Positions 1-8,342 of a DNA stretch of 64,000 bases are shown in pieces (the first letter of the stretch is position 1; every line of letters begins with the position of its first letter). Both the position numbers and the translations under genes were made by a program. The DNA is taken from positions 1-64,000 of the forward strand of contig JAQGHU010000110.1 in the NCBI GenBank assembly GCA_028291515.1, read 5' to 3'. The notes under the pieces were generated by a model that was given only the letters and a program-made list of their open reading frames with translations, was not told the origin of the DNA and did no database searches. The stretch is from Schlesneria sp. (GTDB lineage: Bacteria; Planctomycetota; Planctomycetia; Planctomycetales; Planctomycetaceae).

Positions 1-43
1 CCGCAGACAACTCCACCTTGAGCTTCTTCGTCAGGTCCGGCAT
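1..43 (-). CDS. N-terminal fragment of an unidentified protein
   Basis: The window opens inside a minus-strand gene. An ATG at 41-43 is preceded by a strong GAGGAGG ribosome-binding site about 5 bases upstream, and the first residues read MPDLTKKLKVELSA before the window edge. It lies downstream of the E2 gene on the same strand, separated by about 310 bases of hairpin-rich DNA, so it may or may not belong to the same operon. Fourteen residues are too few to name a family. Confidence 0.6.
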   Translation of the reverse strand, partial: MPDLTKKLKVELSA

Positions 44-354
44 CCTTGCCTCCTCACCAATTCACTCGCTGAACCGCCCCAGCAAAGTCTATTCGAACCT
101 GACATCGGACGATAGATCGACCACTAGTGGAAAGGCCTGCTTTCACCGAGATGAACTCGGTGGGGATTGCCGGGTTTGACGGAACCGATTCCCGATCCCA
201 TCGAGCTTGTCTCGATGGACATGGGCTTATGCACTACGCCACAGCCGCGTCGACCTGGCCGTGTCTTTCATCGAAGACACGGCCACACCGAAGCCGGTGA
301 GACCGTGGCACCCAATCCAAACTAGAACATCGACATTGCCCACGGTTGATTAGA
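44..354. repeat. Hairpin-rich intergenic region with a degenerate inverted-repeat element
   Basis: No gene is seen here. Three hairpins are visible: 7-bp arms at 144-150 and 156-162, 8-bp arms at 198-205 and 211-218, and an 11-bp perfect stem at 257-267 and 274-284 with a 6-base loop. The segment 257-268 and the 12-mer at 303-314 also occur inside the long inverted repeat at 6365-6520. As there, the shared sequence sits just downstream of a stop codon on the minus strand. This looks like a degenerate copy of that element, and it may also help end transcription of the E2 operon. Confidence 0.55.
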
Positions 355-1692
355 TTAGACCGTAGTGCGCAGCAACCACGCCGATGGCGTCTCGAGAGCT
401 TGGCTGACTGTTTGCAGGAACCGAGCAGCAGGGGCGCCGTCGACGATGCGGTGGTCGAAGGTCAGGCTGAGATTCATCTGGTCACGCGGTACGATTTGAT
501 TCTCGACGACGGCTGGTTCGCGGCGGATTCGGCCCAGGCCGAGGATAGCGGTTTCCGGCGAATTGATGATCGGAGTGAAGGCATCAATCCCAAATGAACC
601 GAGGTTTGTGACCGTGAAGACGCCGTCCTGCATGTCGGAGGCTTTGAGCTTCCCTTGCCGCGCCAGTTCGATGAGTCGTGCTGATTCCAGACTGATGTCA
701 GTTAAGGCGAGTGATCTCACATTCTGAATGACAGGGACCAGCAGGCCGGCTTCGGTATCGACGGCAAGACCGATGTTGGTCGTGGCAGGAATGATGATTT
801 GATCTTCCGACCATTGAGCCATGAGCAGCGGATGTTCCGCCAAGGCCATCGCCACAAGCTTGATAATGATGTCGGTGTACGAAGGGACAACGCCGCTGCC
901 CGCCGCCTTGAATTGCTGTCGCAAGCTGACAAGGTTCGTCGCGTCAATCCGAGTTGTTAACGTGACCGGTGCCGTATTCTGACTGCTATACGACATTCGA
1001 TCAGCGGTCGTGCGGCGATGTCTTGAGACAGGAATCGTCGTTCCCTGGATCGCGCTTTTCGCAGCGGCTCCATTGGCGCGTTGATTCGACTTTGCGGGGG
1101 CGCTGCGAACGTCCTGTTCGCGGACTCGACCGTCGCGACCCGTTCCGGGGATGCTCGCCCAATCGATCCCCAGTTCCTTCGCCACTCGGCGCGCACGAGG
1201 TGTCGAGACTGTCGATGTCACCAGTGGTGAGGTCGTGCGGGCGGGGGGGCTCGATTTCAGATCGGTCGCTGAGATACGACCAGCGGGGCCACTGCCTGCC
1301 ACCATCGCCAGACTGACTCCCATCTCGCGAGCCATTCGTCGTACTGACGGTGCCGCGGGAGGGGCTGCTTCCACCGGGGCAACTTGCGGTGTGATCTCGA
1401 CTTTGGAAATGGCTGGTGCGGATGCCACCGAAGTTGGTACGCTCTCACCATTCGTCACCAGGAAGCCGATAATAGAGCCGACGGCGACGATGCTACCGGG
1501 TTGGGGAGCGGTGGGTGGAATGCGCAATACGCCTCCATCGACCGCTTCAATGTCCTGAGCGGCCTTTTCGCCCTCGAGTTCAAACAGCGGCTCACCCGGT
1601 TTGACCGTATCTCCGTCCTTTTTGAGCCACCGGACGAAAGTCCCTTCTTCCATCGACCAACCGAGTCGTGGGATCGTAATCTCGAAAGTCAT
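355..1692 (-). CDS. Dihydrolipoyl acyltransferase (E2) of a 2-oxoacid dehydrogenase complex
   Basis: This 445-residue E2 transfers the acyl group made by E1 from lipoyl-lysine to CoA in the cytoplasm. An N-terminal lipoyl domain (about 1-80) carries the modified lysine at K43 in the context GEKAAQD. Two peripheral-subunit-binding domains follow, at about 114-147 and 163-196, joined by Ala/Pro/Ser linkers. Most E2 proteins have only one. The catalytic domain (about 220-445) holds the DHRIVDG motif with catalytic His near 414. The ATG is preceded by AGGGA. The gene lies 55 bases after the fused E1 gene on the same strand, so the two should form one complex. No E3 (dihydrolipoamide dehydrogenase) gene is in the window. 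Acetoin, pyruvate and branched-chain substrates cannot be told apart by eye. Confidence 0.93.
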   Translation of the reverse strand: MTFEITIPRLGWSMEEGTFVRWLKKDGDTVKPGEPLFELEGEKAAQDIEAVDGGVLRIPPTAPQPGSIVAVGSIIGFLVTNGESVPTSVASAPAISKVEITPQVAPVEAAPPAAPSVRRMAREMGVSLAMVAGSGPAGRISATDLKSSPPARTTSPLVTSTVSTPRARRVAKELGIDWASIPGTGRDGRVREQDVRSAPAKSNQRANGAAAKSAIQGTTIPVSRHRRTTADRMSYSSQNTAPVTLTTRIDATNLVSLRQQFKAAGSGVVPSYTDIIIKLVAMALAEHPLLMAQWSEDQIIIPATTNIGLAVDTEAGLLVPVIQNVRSLALTDISLESARLIELARQGKLKASDMQDGVFTVTNLGSFGIDAFTPIINSPETAILGLGRIRREPAVVENQIVPRDQMNLSLTFDHRIVDGAPAARFLQTVSQALETPSAWLLRTTV

Positions 1693-1747
1693 GCCGTTCC
1701 CTACCAGTCGCAGAAGTCTGTTCCCGCGTTGATTTCATCAAATTCGA

Positions 1748-3745
1748 TTATTCGTTCATCAGATCTCGAATGGCGCGAGCGATATCGTCGGCGTTTGGTA
1801 TCACGGCCTTTTCCAGCGATGGGCTGTAAGGCGTGGGAGTGAAGACACCATTAATTCGCTTGATCGGGGCGTCGAGATCGTTGAAGCCACGATCCGCGAC
1901 ATGCGCCGCCACTTCGCTGGCGATGCTGCACGGACCAAACGCTTCATCAACGACCAACAAACGCCCCGTTTTCTGCACCGACTGCAAAATCGTGTCGACA
2001 TCCAGCGGCGAAACGGTGCGCGGGTCAACCACTTCCACTGAGATCCCCGCTTTTTCGAGCTCGTCGCCAACGGAAAGTGTCAGGTGAACCATGCGAGCCA
2101 GCGCGACGACAGTCACATCTTTACCCGGCCGGACAATCGCAGCCTTGCCGAAGTCGATTTCGTAGTCACCTTCCGGGACCGGTCCCTTCACCGTCAGGAT
2201 TTCGCGATGCTCGAGAAACAACACGGGATCGTCACACCGCAACGCTCGCTTCATCAGCCCCTTGGCGTCGGCGGCATTCGAAGGGACGACGACGCGTAAC
2301 CCGGGAACTTGGGCGTACATGCCATAGTAGTTACCGGAATGGTGCGTGGCCGCCGAGTGTCCGATGCCGATGCAGCCTCGCAGCAGAACGGGCATCTTCA
2401 GCCGCCCGCTGCTCATGTACTGCATCTTGGCGACTTGATTGATGATTTCGCCGACGGAGTCGAGGACGAAATCGGCAAACATGAAGTCGATGACCGGACG
2501 AGTCCCAGTCATGCCCGCGCCGCAGGCCAAGCCGACAAACCCGCGTTCGCAGATCGGCGTGTCGCACAGGCGATCGGGGCCGTACAGTTCATAGAGGCCT
2601 GCCGTCGTCTTGAAATTGCCACCACGAACTCCGATCCCTTCGCCCATCACGAAGATCGTGGGATTGACCTTCATTTCTTCGGCCAAGGCTTCTTGAGTCG
2701 CCTGGGTCATCGTGATGGATCGGGTCGCTGGTGGTGCTGGGGGCGCGGGAGCACGAGCGGGCTCGGCATAGACGTGATTCGAGGCTGTTTCTGATGCCGG
2801 CGGCGGACTCGCTTCGGCGAACTCACGAGCTTCTTTCACAACTCCGGCAATCTCGGCGTCGATAGCGTCGAACTTGGCAGAGAGCGAAGGCGAGCCGCTT
2901 TCCTGCACGGTCTGACGCAACCGGACCAGCGGGCATTTCAGCTTCCAAGAATCAACGTCCTCGCGGGTGCGATACCCAAAATCGCCCATCCCTTCGGCAT
3001 GCGGACGCGTTCGGTAGGTCTTGCACTCGATCAGCGTCGGACCTTCGCCGCTACGAGCACGTTCAACAGCCTCACCGGCGACACGATGAATCTCGAGGAC
3101 ATCGTTTCCATCCAGCGTGAAGCTGGGCATGCCATACATCGGCCCGCGTTCGCCGACGCTGGAATTGCCCGCGGCATAGCTGAACGGGACTTCGGTGGCG
3201 AACTGGTTGTTCTCGCAGATGAACAGGACTGGCAGATTCCAGATGCTGGCCATGTTCAGGCCTTCGTGGAAGGCCCCGTTGTTCGTGGCTCCGTCCCCGA
3301 AGAACGCGACGGCGACGTTGTCGGTCTTCAGAATCTTGAAGCTATATCCGCCTCCACACGCTTGCAGAATGCAGGGGCCGACGATTCCGCTGGTCCCCAT
3401 CATGCCGATTTCAGGCGAGAACAAGTGCATGCTGCCTCCGCGTCCGCGCGAACAACCCGTCTGACGGCCGAAGAGTTCCGCCATCAGTTCACGCGGCGGC
3501 ATTCCCTTCGCCAACGCATGCCCATGACCGCGGTGTGTGCTGAAGACGACGTCTTCCGGTCGCAAATGGGCAGCCACGCCGGTCGCGATCGCTTCTTGGC
3601 CGACGTAGGTGTGGCAGGCTCCGTGGATCAGTCCGCGCTGGTGACAACGCGCCAGTTCCTCTTCCGTCTGACGAATGATCTGCATGACGCGATACAGGGA
3701 CAACGCAACAGAGGTACTTGGCGGAGAGGACTCGGCGACTGACAT
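1748..3745 (-). CDS. Fused E1 alpha-beta thiamine-dependent 2-oxoacid dehydrogenase
   Basis: A single 665-residue chain combines E1 alpha (first about 330 residues) and E1 beta (from about 345 on), which are usually separate subunits. E1 decarboxylates a 2-oxo acid on thiamine diphosphate and acylates the lipoyl group of E2. The alpha half has the ThDP motif GDGATNNGAFHEG near residue 150. The beta half starts at SITMTQATQEALAEEM and has the family-typical GEGIGVRGGNF and MPVLLRG segments. An Ala/Pro-rich linker joins the halves. I chose the ATG at 3745 because it has AGGAACC just upstream. An in-frame ATG at 3784 has no such site. E2 follows directly. Members of this family act on pyruvate, acetoin or branched-chain 2-oxo acids; the specificity here is unknown. 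Confidence 0.92.
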   Translation of the reverse strand: MSVAESSPPSTSVALSLYRVMQIIRQTEEELARCHQRGLIHGACHTYVGQEAIATGVAAHLRPEDVVFSTHRGHGHALAKGMPPRELMAELFGRQTGCSRGRGGSMHLFSPEIGMMGTSGIVGPCILQACGGGYSFKILKTDNVAVAFFGDGATNNGAFHEGLNMASIWNLPVLFICENNQFATEVPFSYAAGNSSVGERGPMYGMPSFTLDGNDVLEIHRVAGEAVERARSGEGPTLIECKTYRTRPHAEGMGDFGYRTREDVDSWKLKCPLVRLRQTVQESGSPSLSAKFDAIDAEIAGVVKEAREFAEASPPPASETASNHVYAEPARAPAPPAPPATRSITMTQATQEALAEEMKVNPTIFVMGEGIGVRGGNFKTTAGLYELYGPDRLCDTPICERGFVGLACGAGMTGTRPVIDFMFADFVLDSVGEIINQVAKMQYMSSGRLKMPVLLRGCIGIGHSAATHHSGNYYGMYAQVPGLRVVVPSNAADAKGLMKRALRCDDPVLFLEHREILTVKGPVPEGDYEIDFGKAAIVRPGKDVTVVALARMVHLTLSVGDELEKAGISVEVVDPRTVSPLDVDTILQSVQKTGRLLVVDEAFGPCSIASEVAAHVADRGFNDLDAPIKRINGVFTPTPYSPSLEKAVIPNADDIARAIRDLMNE

Positions 3746-3801
3746 GCTTGGTTCCTGGCACTTCGCTGATGGCAACGATGGCATTTAATCTGTGATGAAT
3801 A

Positions 3802-4641
3802 TTAGCTCTGACTTCGATTCGATTCCGCTCGAAACGTCTGAACGGTCGCCTGCGCATGACCGGGTGTTCCCCCCGCGTTCATCGCGAGATTTCCGCCGTC
3901 CATCGGAATGATGGCTCCCGTGATCCATTCGGACGCATCCGACGCCAGCAAGACGGCCAACCCCATGATATCGCGCGGTTGTCCCAGTCGACCCGCCGGG
4001 ATTCCCTTGAGAAAGCGACCTTCCAGAGTCGGGTCATGCTCCATTCGCGCCGCCAGGCTGGGATTGACGACCTGGGCGGGGGTGACGGCATTGACGCGCA
4101 CGCCACGATGACTCCATTCGGTGCTCAGTTCACGTGTCATCTGGATGACCGCCCCCATCGCCATACTGTAGGCAATGTGACCGCGACCCAAGGCAGTGGA
4201 ACTGGCCAGGGATCCGATATTCATGATCGAGCCACGTCCCTTGGCCAGCATGCGTCTTCCGGCCTGCTGACACATTGCAAACCGACCCACCACCAGATTC
4301 TGGAAGACGCGATGCAGATCAGTGATTTCCAGCTCTTCAGGTTTGGCGAGATGCCCGTCGCCGGCGATGTTTCCCAGAAAGTCGACGCGGCCAAAGTCGC
4401 GATCCACCTGCAGAAAGAGTTCGGCAATCGCGTCGGGATCGGAGACATTACAGTTCGATGTCAACGCTTTCCGGCCGAGGCGACGAATATCTTCAGCGGT
4501 GGCATTCACGCCGTCCAGATTGCGATCGATCAACATAACATCGGCCCCGGAATGAGCGAGGGCCAGGGCGGTCGCTTGCCCCAGGCCTTGAGCTCCGCCG
4601 GAGACGACAGCGACTTTTCCAGTGAGATCAAACAGATTCAT
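3802..4641 (-). CDS. SDR-family oxidoreductase lacking the catalytic lysine
   Basis: This is a 279-residue classical short-chain dehydrogenase/reductase. The N-terminal Rossmann fold has the cofactor motif SGGAQGLG (residues 14-21), then an NIAG version of the NNAG motif. An Asp at the end of the second strand (LIDRN) suggests NAD(H) preference. The catalytic Ser (about 144) and Tyr158 are present, but the YxxxK motif reads YSMAM, so the lysine that lowers the tyrosine pKa is Met162. The first start codon upstream is a TTG at 4662; the ATG at 4641 fits the family better. The gene sits between the Nramp-like transporter and E1, all on the minus strand. It is either a reductase with altered chemistry or a non-catalytic member. 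The substrate is unknown. Confidence 0.88.
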   Translation of the reverse strand: MNLFDLTGKVAVVSGGAQGLGQATALALAHSGADVMLIDRNLDGVNATAEDIRRLGRKALTSNCNVSDPDAIAELFLQVDRDFGRVDFLGNIAGDGHLAKPEELEITDLHRVFQNLVVGRFAMCQQAGRRMLAKGRGSIMNIGSLASSTALGRGHIAYSMAMGAVIQMTRELSTEWSHRGVRVNAVTPAQVVNPSLAARMEHDPTLEGRFLKGIPAGRLGQPRDIMGLAVLLASDASEWITGAIIPMDGGNLAMNAGGTPGHAQATVQTFRAESNRSQS

Positions 4642-4695
4642 AGTCGTAATCCGGAGTGCCAATCTGAAAGCTGTTCAAATAATGGTTTGAATCTT

Positions 4696-6273
4696 CTAGC
4701 TGAATATCATCGGCCAGATTTTGTAGCCAAAGACGAGTGTAGACAATCCCAAATAGAAAATGCCGCAAGCAATCACACCCGTCGTGTGATACCACCTGGG
4801 CCGCAATGGACGCGGCAGCAACGTGTGATTGACCCACAGCAGTTGGAATGACGTGATGCCCAGAGCGACGTTATTCAAGTTGGCGATGATCTCGGTCATC
4901 AGTTTGGGTGCGCCTCGGAATAGGTAGGCGCAAACAAAAGACCACAGGATGTACATGCTGAGGATGAAGTAGTAGATCCACTTCACCTGATGAGCATGCA
5001 TGGAATCTCGCACGCGGCTGTTGGCGGTCCAGATCGTATCGGTCCAGCGTCGGCTAAAGTCATCGACGATCGCCATCTGACTCGGCAGCATCACCATCAG
5101 GCCGGTGAACAGTGCGACGACCCACAGCACTTGAGCAATCTTGGGAGAGAAGAACGCTGCGTTACGGATGCCATCTGCCGTGATAATGGATTGCGCGACT
5201 TGCGTTTGTTCCGGAGACGTAATCGTCGTGTACTGAGCAAATTGCATCGAGAGCAGCGCCGGCAAGGCCATTCCCATAAAGCAACCGGGGGCCCAGATGA
5301 TCAGTTGGTCAGTCAGGATGTACCGCCACCAGCCTTTCCAGCGACGCAGATTGTCGGAGGTCAGTTCGAAGACCTTGCCGACGTGACTGAGCGAGACTTG
5401 ATGGCCACTGACAACGCTGGGAATCGCACCGACTTGCTGACCCATCCCCCAGCCTTTGTCGCGCACAAAGTTGCTGTAGGTGGAATTTGCCAACCCGCCG
5501 CCGCCGGCATATCCGGCGAACGCCCCCAGCATCACGATGTTGGCGACCGAAATCACGGGCCAGGCCCCTGTCTGCCAGCGATGCGCCACCGCGTTGACGA
5601 CGACTTCGCCCCCCTGGCTGTCGGTGACTGGCACATTGCCGAACTTCACGAATCCGCTGAAAACATTCCACCAACTTGCGTAGCTGACGCAGGTGACTCC
5701 GATGATCAGACAAAAGCCCAGCACGACAAAGACTTTGGCGGTCATCACCGCCTGCAGCATGTTGTACACTTTCCCGCCGATCAGCACCGGAAGCGCAACG
5801 CCCGCCAGACATAAATAGGCGAGCGGATCGATGAGCCATTTGTCGGCCGCCGTGGGTGGCCGGTCCAGATAGAGTGCGGCGATCATGGTCGCCCCGTGTG
5901 ACGACAAGCCCGGAATCAGGGCCGCCGAATTCATCAGCATCATCAGGCCGATCCAGAACCGCGGGCTGGGTGGTAACCGCATGAAGCCGGTGAAAATCGG
6001 TTCACCGCAGTAGAGGGCATATCGGCCACATTCAATGTTGTAGAAGACCTGGGCAATGATCGCGACCGTCGCCAGCCACATCAAACCGCCGCCATATCGA
6101 GCCGTGATTGCAGGACCAAACAGCCATTCGCCGCCACCGATCTGGATTCCCATCATGACGATGCCGGGGCCGATAAAGCTGGCCCAATTCCGCAAGCCCA
6201 GTGGTTGGGGCTCCGGCAGGTCGGCAATCTCCCATGGAGGAATACCGCGTTGCGGTGGTGAAGAAGTGGTCAT
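4696..6273 (-). CDS. Nramp-related membrane transporter without the canonical metal-binding motifs
   Basis: This is a 525-residue polytopic inner-membrane protein with about 11-12 hydrophobic segments. Its overall pattern follows the Nramp/MntH (LeuT-fold) family, including FIGPGIVMMGIQIGGGEW in the first helix. Canonical Nramp proteins bind Mn2+ or Fe2+ through DPGN in helix 1 and MPH in helix 6. Here helix 1 reads IGGGEW and the helix-6 region reads GYAGGGGLANSTYSNF, so neither motif is present. The ATG at 6273 has AGGAA immediately upstream; an in-frame ATG lies 60 bases earlier. The gene is embedded among acid-metabolism enzymes, which suggests, but does not show, that it imports an organic substrate instead of a divalent metal. 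Confidence 0.85.
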   Translation of the reverse strand: MTTSSPPQRGIPPWEIADLPEPQPLGLRNWASFIGPGIVMMGIQIGGGEWLFGPAITARYGGGLMWLATVAIIAQVFYNIECGRYALYCGEPIFTGFMRLPPSPRFWIGLMMLMNSAALIPGLSSHGATMIAALYLDRPPTAADKWLIDPLAYLCLAGVALPVLIGGKVYNMLQAVMTAKVFVVLGFCLIIGVTCVSYASWWNVFSGFVKFGNVPVTDSQGGEVVVNAVAHRWQTGAWPVISVANIVMLGAFAGYAGGGGLANSTYSNFVRDKGWGMGQQVGAIPSVVSGHQVSLSHVGKVFELTSDNLRRWKGWWRYILTDQLIIWAPGCFMGMALPALLSMQFAQYTTITSPEQTQVAQSIITADGIRNAAFFSPKIAQVLWVVALFTGLMVMLPSQMAIVDDFSRRWTDTIWTANSRVRDSMHAHQVKWIYYFILSMYILWSFVCAYLFRGAPKLMTEIIANLNNVALGITSFQLLWVNHTLLPRPLRPRWYHTTGVIACGIFYLGLSTLVFGYKIWPMIFS

Positions 6274-6364
6274 GAAATTCCTGAAGTTGAGCGTCAAACA
6301 GCGAGTCTTTTCAGTCGTCCGGCTGCAAATCAAAATGACCGCTTGCGATTCGGGTCAGCTAAAG

Positions 6365-6520
6365 TGGGTGCCACGGTTTTGGAGTCTTCGACAAGGCCGT
6401 GTCTTTTCTTCTTCTCCACATCAGATTGAGCCAACCAATTTCGACATTAGAGCCCTCACCTTAGTCATTGAACCCCGATCCAGCACGGCCTTGTCGAAGA
6501 CTCCAAAACCGTGGCACCCA
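6365..6520. repeat. 37-bp perfect inverted repeat element
   Basis: Arms at 6365-6401 and 6484-6520 are exact reverse complements over 37 bases, separated by 82 bases. The element fills most of the 284-base gap between the cyclase stop (6558) and the Nramp-like start (6273). Parts of its arms recur at 257-268 and 303-314. No coding sequence is visible inside. It resembles a small non-autonomous palindromic element (REP or MITE-like). Within an operon it would fold into a long hairpin and could attenuate or process the transcript. Confidence 0.85.
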
Positions 6521-6557
6521 TACCGGATTCGAAACAATCGGCATCGCGAACGGTGAC

Positions 6558-8276
6558 TTAGTACAGCGCTAAAGCCCTCCCATAGCCACCGTGCAACCCT
6601 TGAATCTTGATCGGCGCAAACAGGAAGAAGGCAGGCTTATCGTGGATCGCTCCGACATTGGTCAGGAATTCAACCGGCAGAATGCCCTTGGTGGCAGTCA
6701 ACCAGGAAACCATCAGCGAGTTCTCGCGATCGACTCCACCGAGCGTGGGGCCGTCTGTGCCAATACAGCGGATGCCTTTGGCTGCCAGGAATGCGATTGC
6801 CTCTGGACCTGGCGCTGGCCAACCTTCTGATTTTCCGGCGAGGGGTGCGGTAAACATTTCTTCTACCTCGGGGGCTTCCGGCAGTGGCTTGAAGTGAGCG
6901 TCCGAATACCCGGAATAGAAGATCACGACTTCGCCTGAGCGGAAGGGGCGAGCTTGATCCTGTTGCTTGAGGAAATCGGCGGTGATGACTGGCGAAGCGG
7001 GCCAGGCCGACGACTTCGTCGAGCCCACGAGCTTTCGTACATCCACGACATGTGCTTCTCCGACCATTTGGTCAAGCGGAGCCTTCTCCAGCGTCATCGA
7101 GCTGTTGCCGCGGACTCCGTATTTGGCTTCGTATTTCTTCAGGACGGCTTGGACATCGGCAGAATAGTGGCTGTTGTCAAAGCCAACAGGTGGCAGCGAG
7201 TAGCTCGGCATGACGACGTGCGTCCCGACCTGGCTGTCCAAGATGTGCGTCTTGGCAAAATAGGGGCCGCGAACTTTGCTGAAGGCGTTCAAAGTCTTGG
7301 CGACATACCGAGTGGCTTCGTCACCGGGGCCGTAACCCGGCCACGTGACCGGGTATTCCTCGTCGAGCGTCACCGACAGATCAGCCACGCGCTTATTTTT
7401 GGCGCTCTCATTGAGACGAGCGGCCAACTTCGGTTCGGTGATGGCAATCTCGCGGCATTCACCTCCCGATCCCCCTGCATGTTTGGCGACTAGAAGTGCC
7501 GCGAAGGCACCGGTGGTCGGTAACGAACCCAAATTCGTCGAACATTCGGTCCAGATCATCCCCAGCTTGCCACCGGCCTGATGCGTGGCGACCGCCAGGT
7601 TAGGAAGCGGGCCCATGCTGGCTCCATCCAGTCCCAATGTCTTGACGCCTTTTTCACCGAGATAGGCCATCGTCTCGGGAGTGGGGGCGGGCCAACCGGG
7701 AGTCTCTTTACGAAGCGCCGTCGTGACGAATCGCTCGCCCGCAGGGAATGGTTGATAGTATTTGTCGGTGTAGTCGCTACGGAACAAGACGACATCGCCA
7801 AACTTCAGCGGACGATGCTGTTTTTCCCAGGCATAGACTAGGTCCGGCTTGATCAAGTAGCTTTCGCCGTCTGGCGCGTCGTCGATATGGCTGCGGATAT
7901 CAATCACGCAGGCTTCGCCACAGAATTGCCAAGCAGAGACTTTTTCCCCGGTGATCAAGCCCATCGGCCCCGCACCCGCGAGTCCTGAGTCCGGTGGTGG
8001 GACGAAGTGAGCGGGAGCATCCCACTGAGTCCCGGTGTGTTCATCGATCACGATCATGTCGCGATGATAGGCCCCTGGGCCGAAGGTACGGCTGGGGACC
8101 ACCAGATGCTGAGTCATGCCGACCGGCCAGACGCAGGGGCGGTCGGGCGAAATCAACAATGTCAGGTCTTTGACCTGATCAGGTTGAAGCTGTGCCCATC
8201 CCGAGTTTGCCATCGAGCAAATCGAGAACAGGGCCACGTGACTGCGAAACAAAAGAGAAATGGTTGGCAGTTTCAT
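6558..8276 (-). CDS. Exported tandem cyclase-family protein (second domain degenerate)
   Basis: This is a 572-residue protein with two copies of the cyclase / kynurenine-formamidase-like fold. The first domain (about 30-280) has the intact metal and catalytic motif HTGTQWDAPAH (about 80-90). In the second (about 300-570) the matching stretch is QVGTHVVMPSY (about 349-359), so both histidines and the aspartate are lost, while the fold-typical GWPAPGPEAIAFL segment remains. The N-terminus is a signal peptide ending near GWAQ, placing it outside the cytoplasmic membrane. The ATG at 8276 has GAGG upstream; a longer frame starts at 8321. Family members hydrolyse amides or lactones, or bind small acids. 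In this operon it may open a cyclic or amide precursor before uptake, which is inference. Confidence 0.85.
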   Translation of the reverse strand: MKLPTISLLFRSHVALFSICSMANSGWAQLQPDQVKDLTLLISPDRPCVWPVGMTQHLVVPSRTFGPGAYHRDMIVIDEHTGTQWDAPAHFVPPPDSGLAGAGPMGLITGEKVSAWQFCGEACVIDIRSHIDDAPDGESYLIKPDLVYAWEKQHRPLKFGDVVLFRSDYTDKYYQPFPAGERFVTTALRKETPGWPAPTPETMAYLGEKGVKTLGLDGASMGPLPNLAVATHQAGGKLGMIWTECSTNLGSLPTTGAFAALLVAKHAGGSGGECREIAITEPKLAARLNESAKNKRVADLSVTLDEEYPVTWPGYGPGDEATRYVAKTLNAFSKVRGPYFAKTHILDSQVGTHVVMPSYSLPPVGFDNSHYSADVQAVLKKYEAKYGVRGNSSMTLEKAPLDQMVGEAHVVDVRKLVGSTKSSAWPASPVITADFLKQQDQARPFRSGEVVIFYSGYSDAHFKPLPEAPEVEEMFTAPLAGKSEGWPAPGPEAIAFLAAKGIRCIGTDGPTLGGVDRENSLMVSWLTATKGILPVEFLTNVGAIHDKPAFFLFAPIKIQGLHGGYGRALALY

Positions 8277-8342
8277 GGATGAGGCCTCAAAGTGTGCTGC
8301 TAGTACGACTCGCCAAGACACCGCCTGATCTGCGAAGTGATT

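Noticed and set aside
3856-4851. A 331-codon open frame antisense to the SDR and transporter
   Set aside because: It covers parts of two convincing genes on the other strand and has no recognisable motif.
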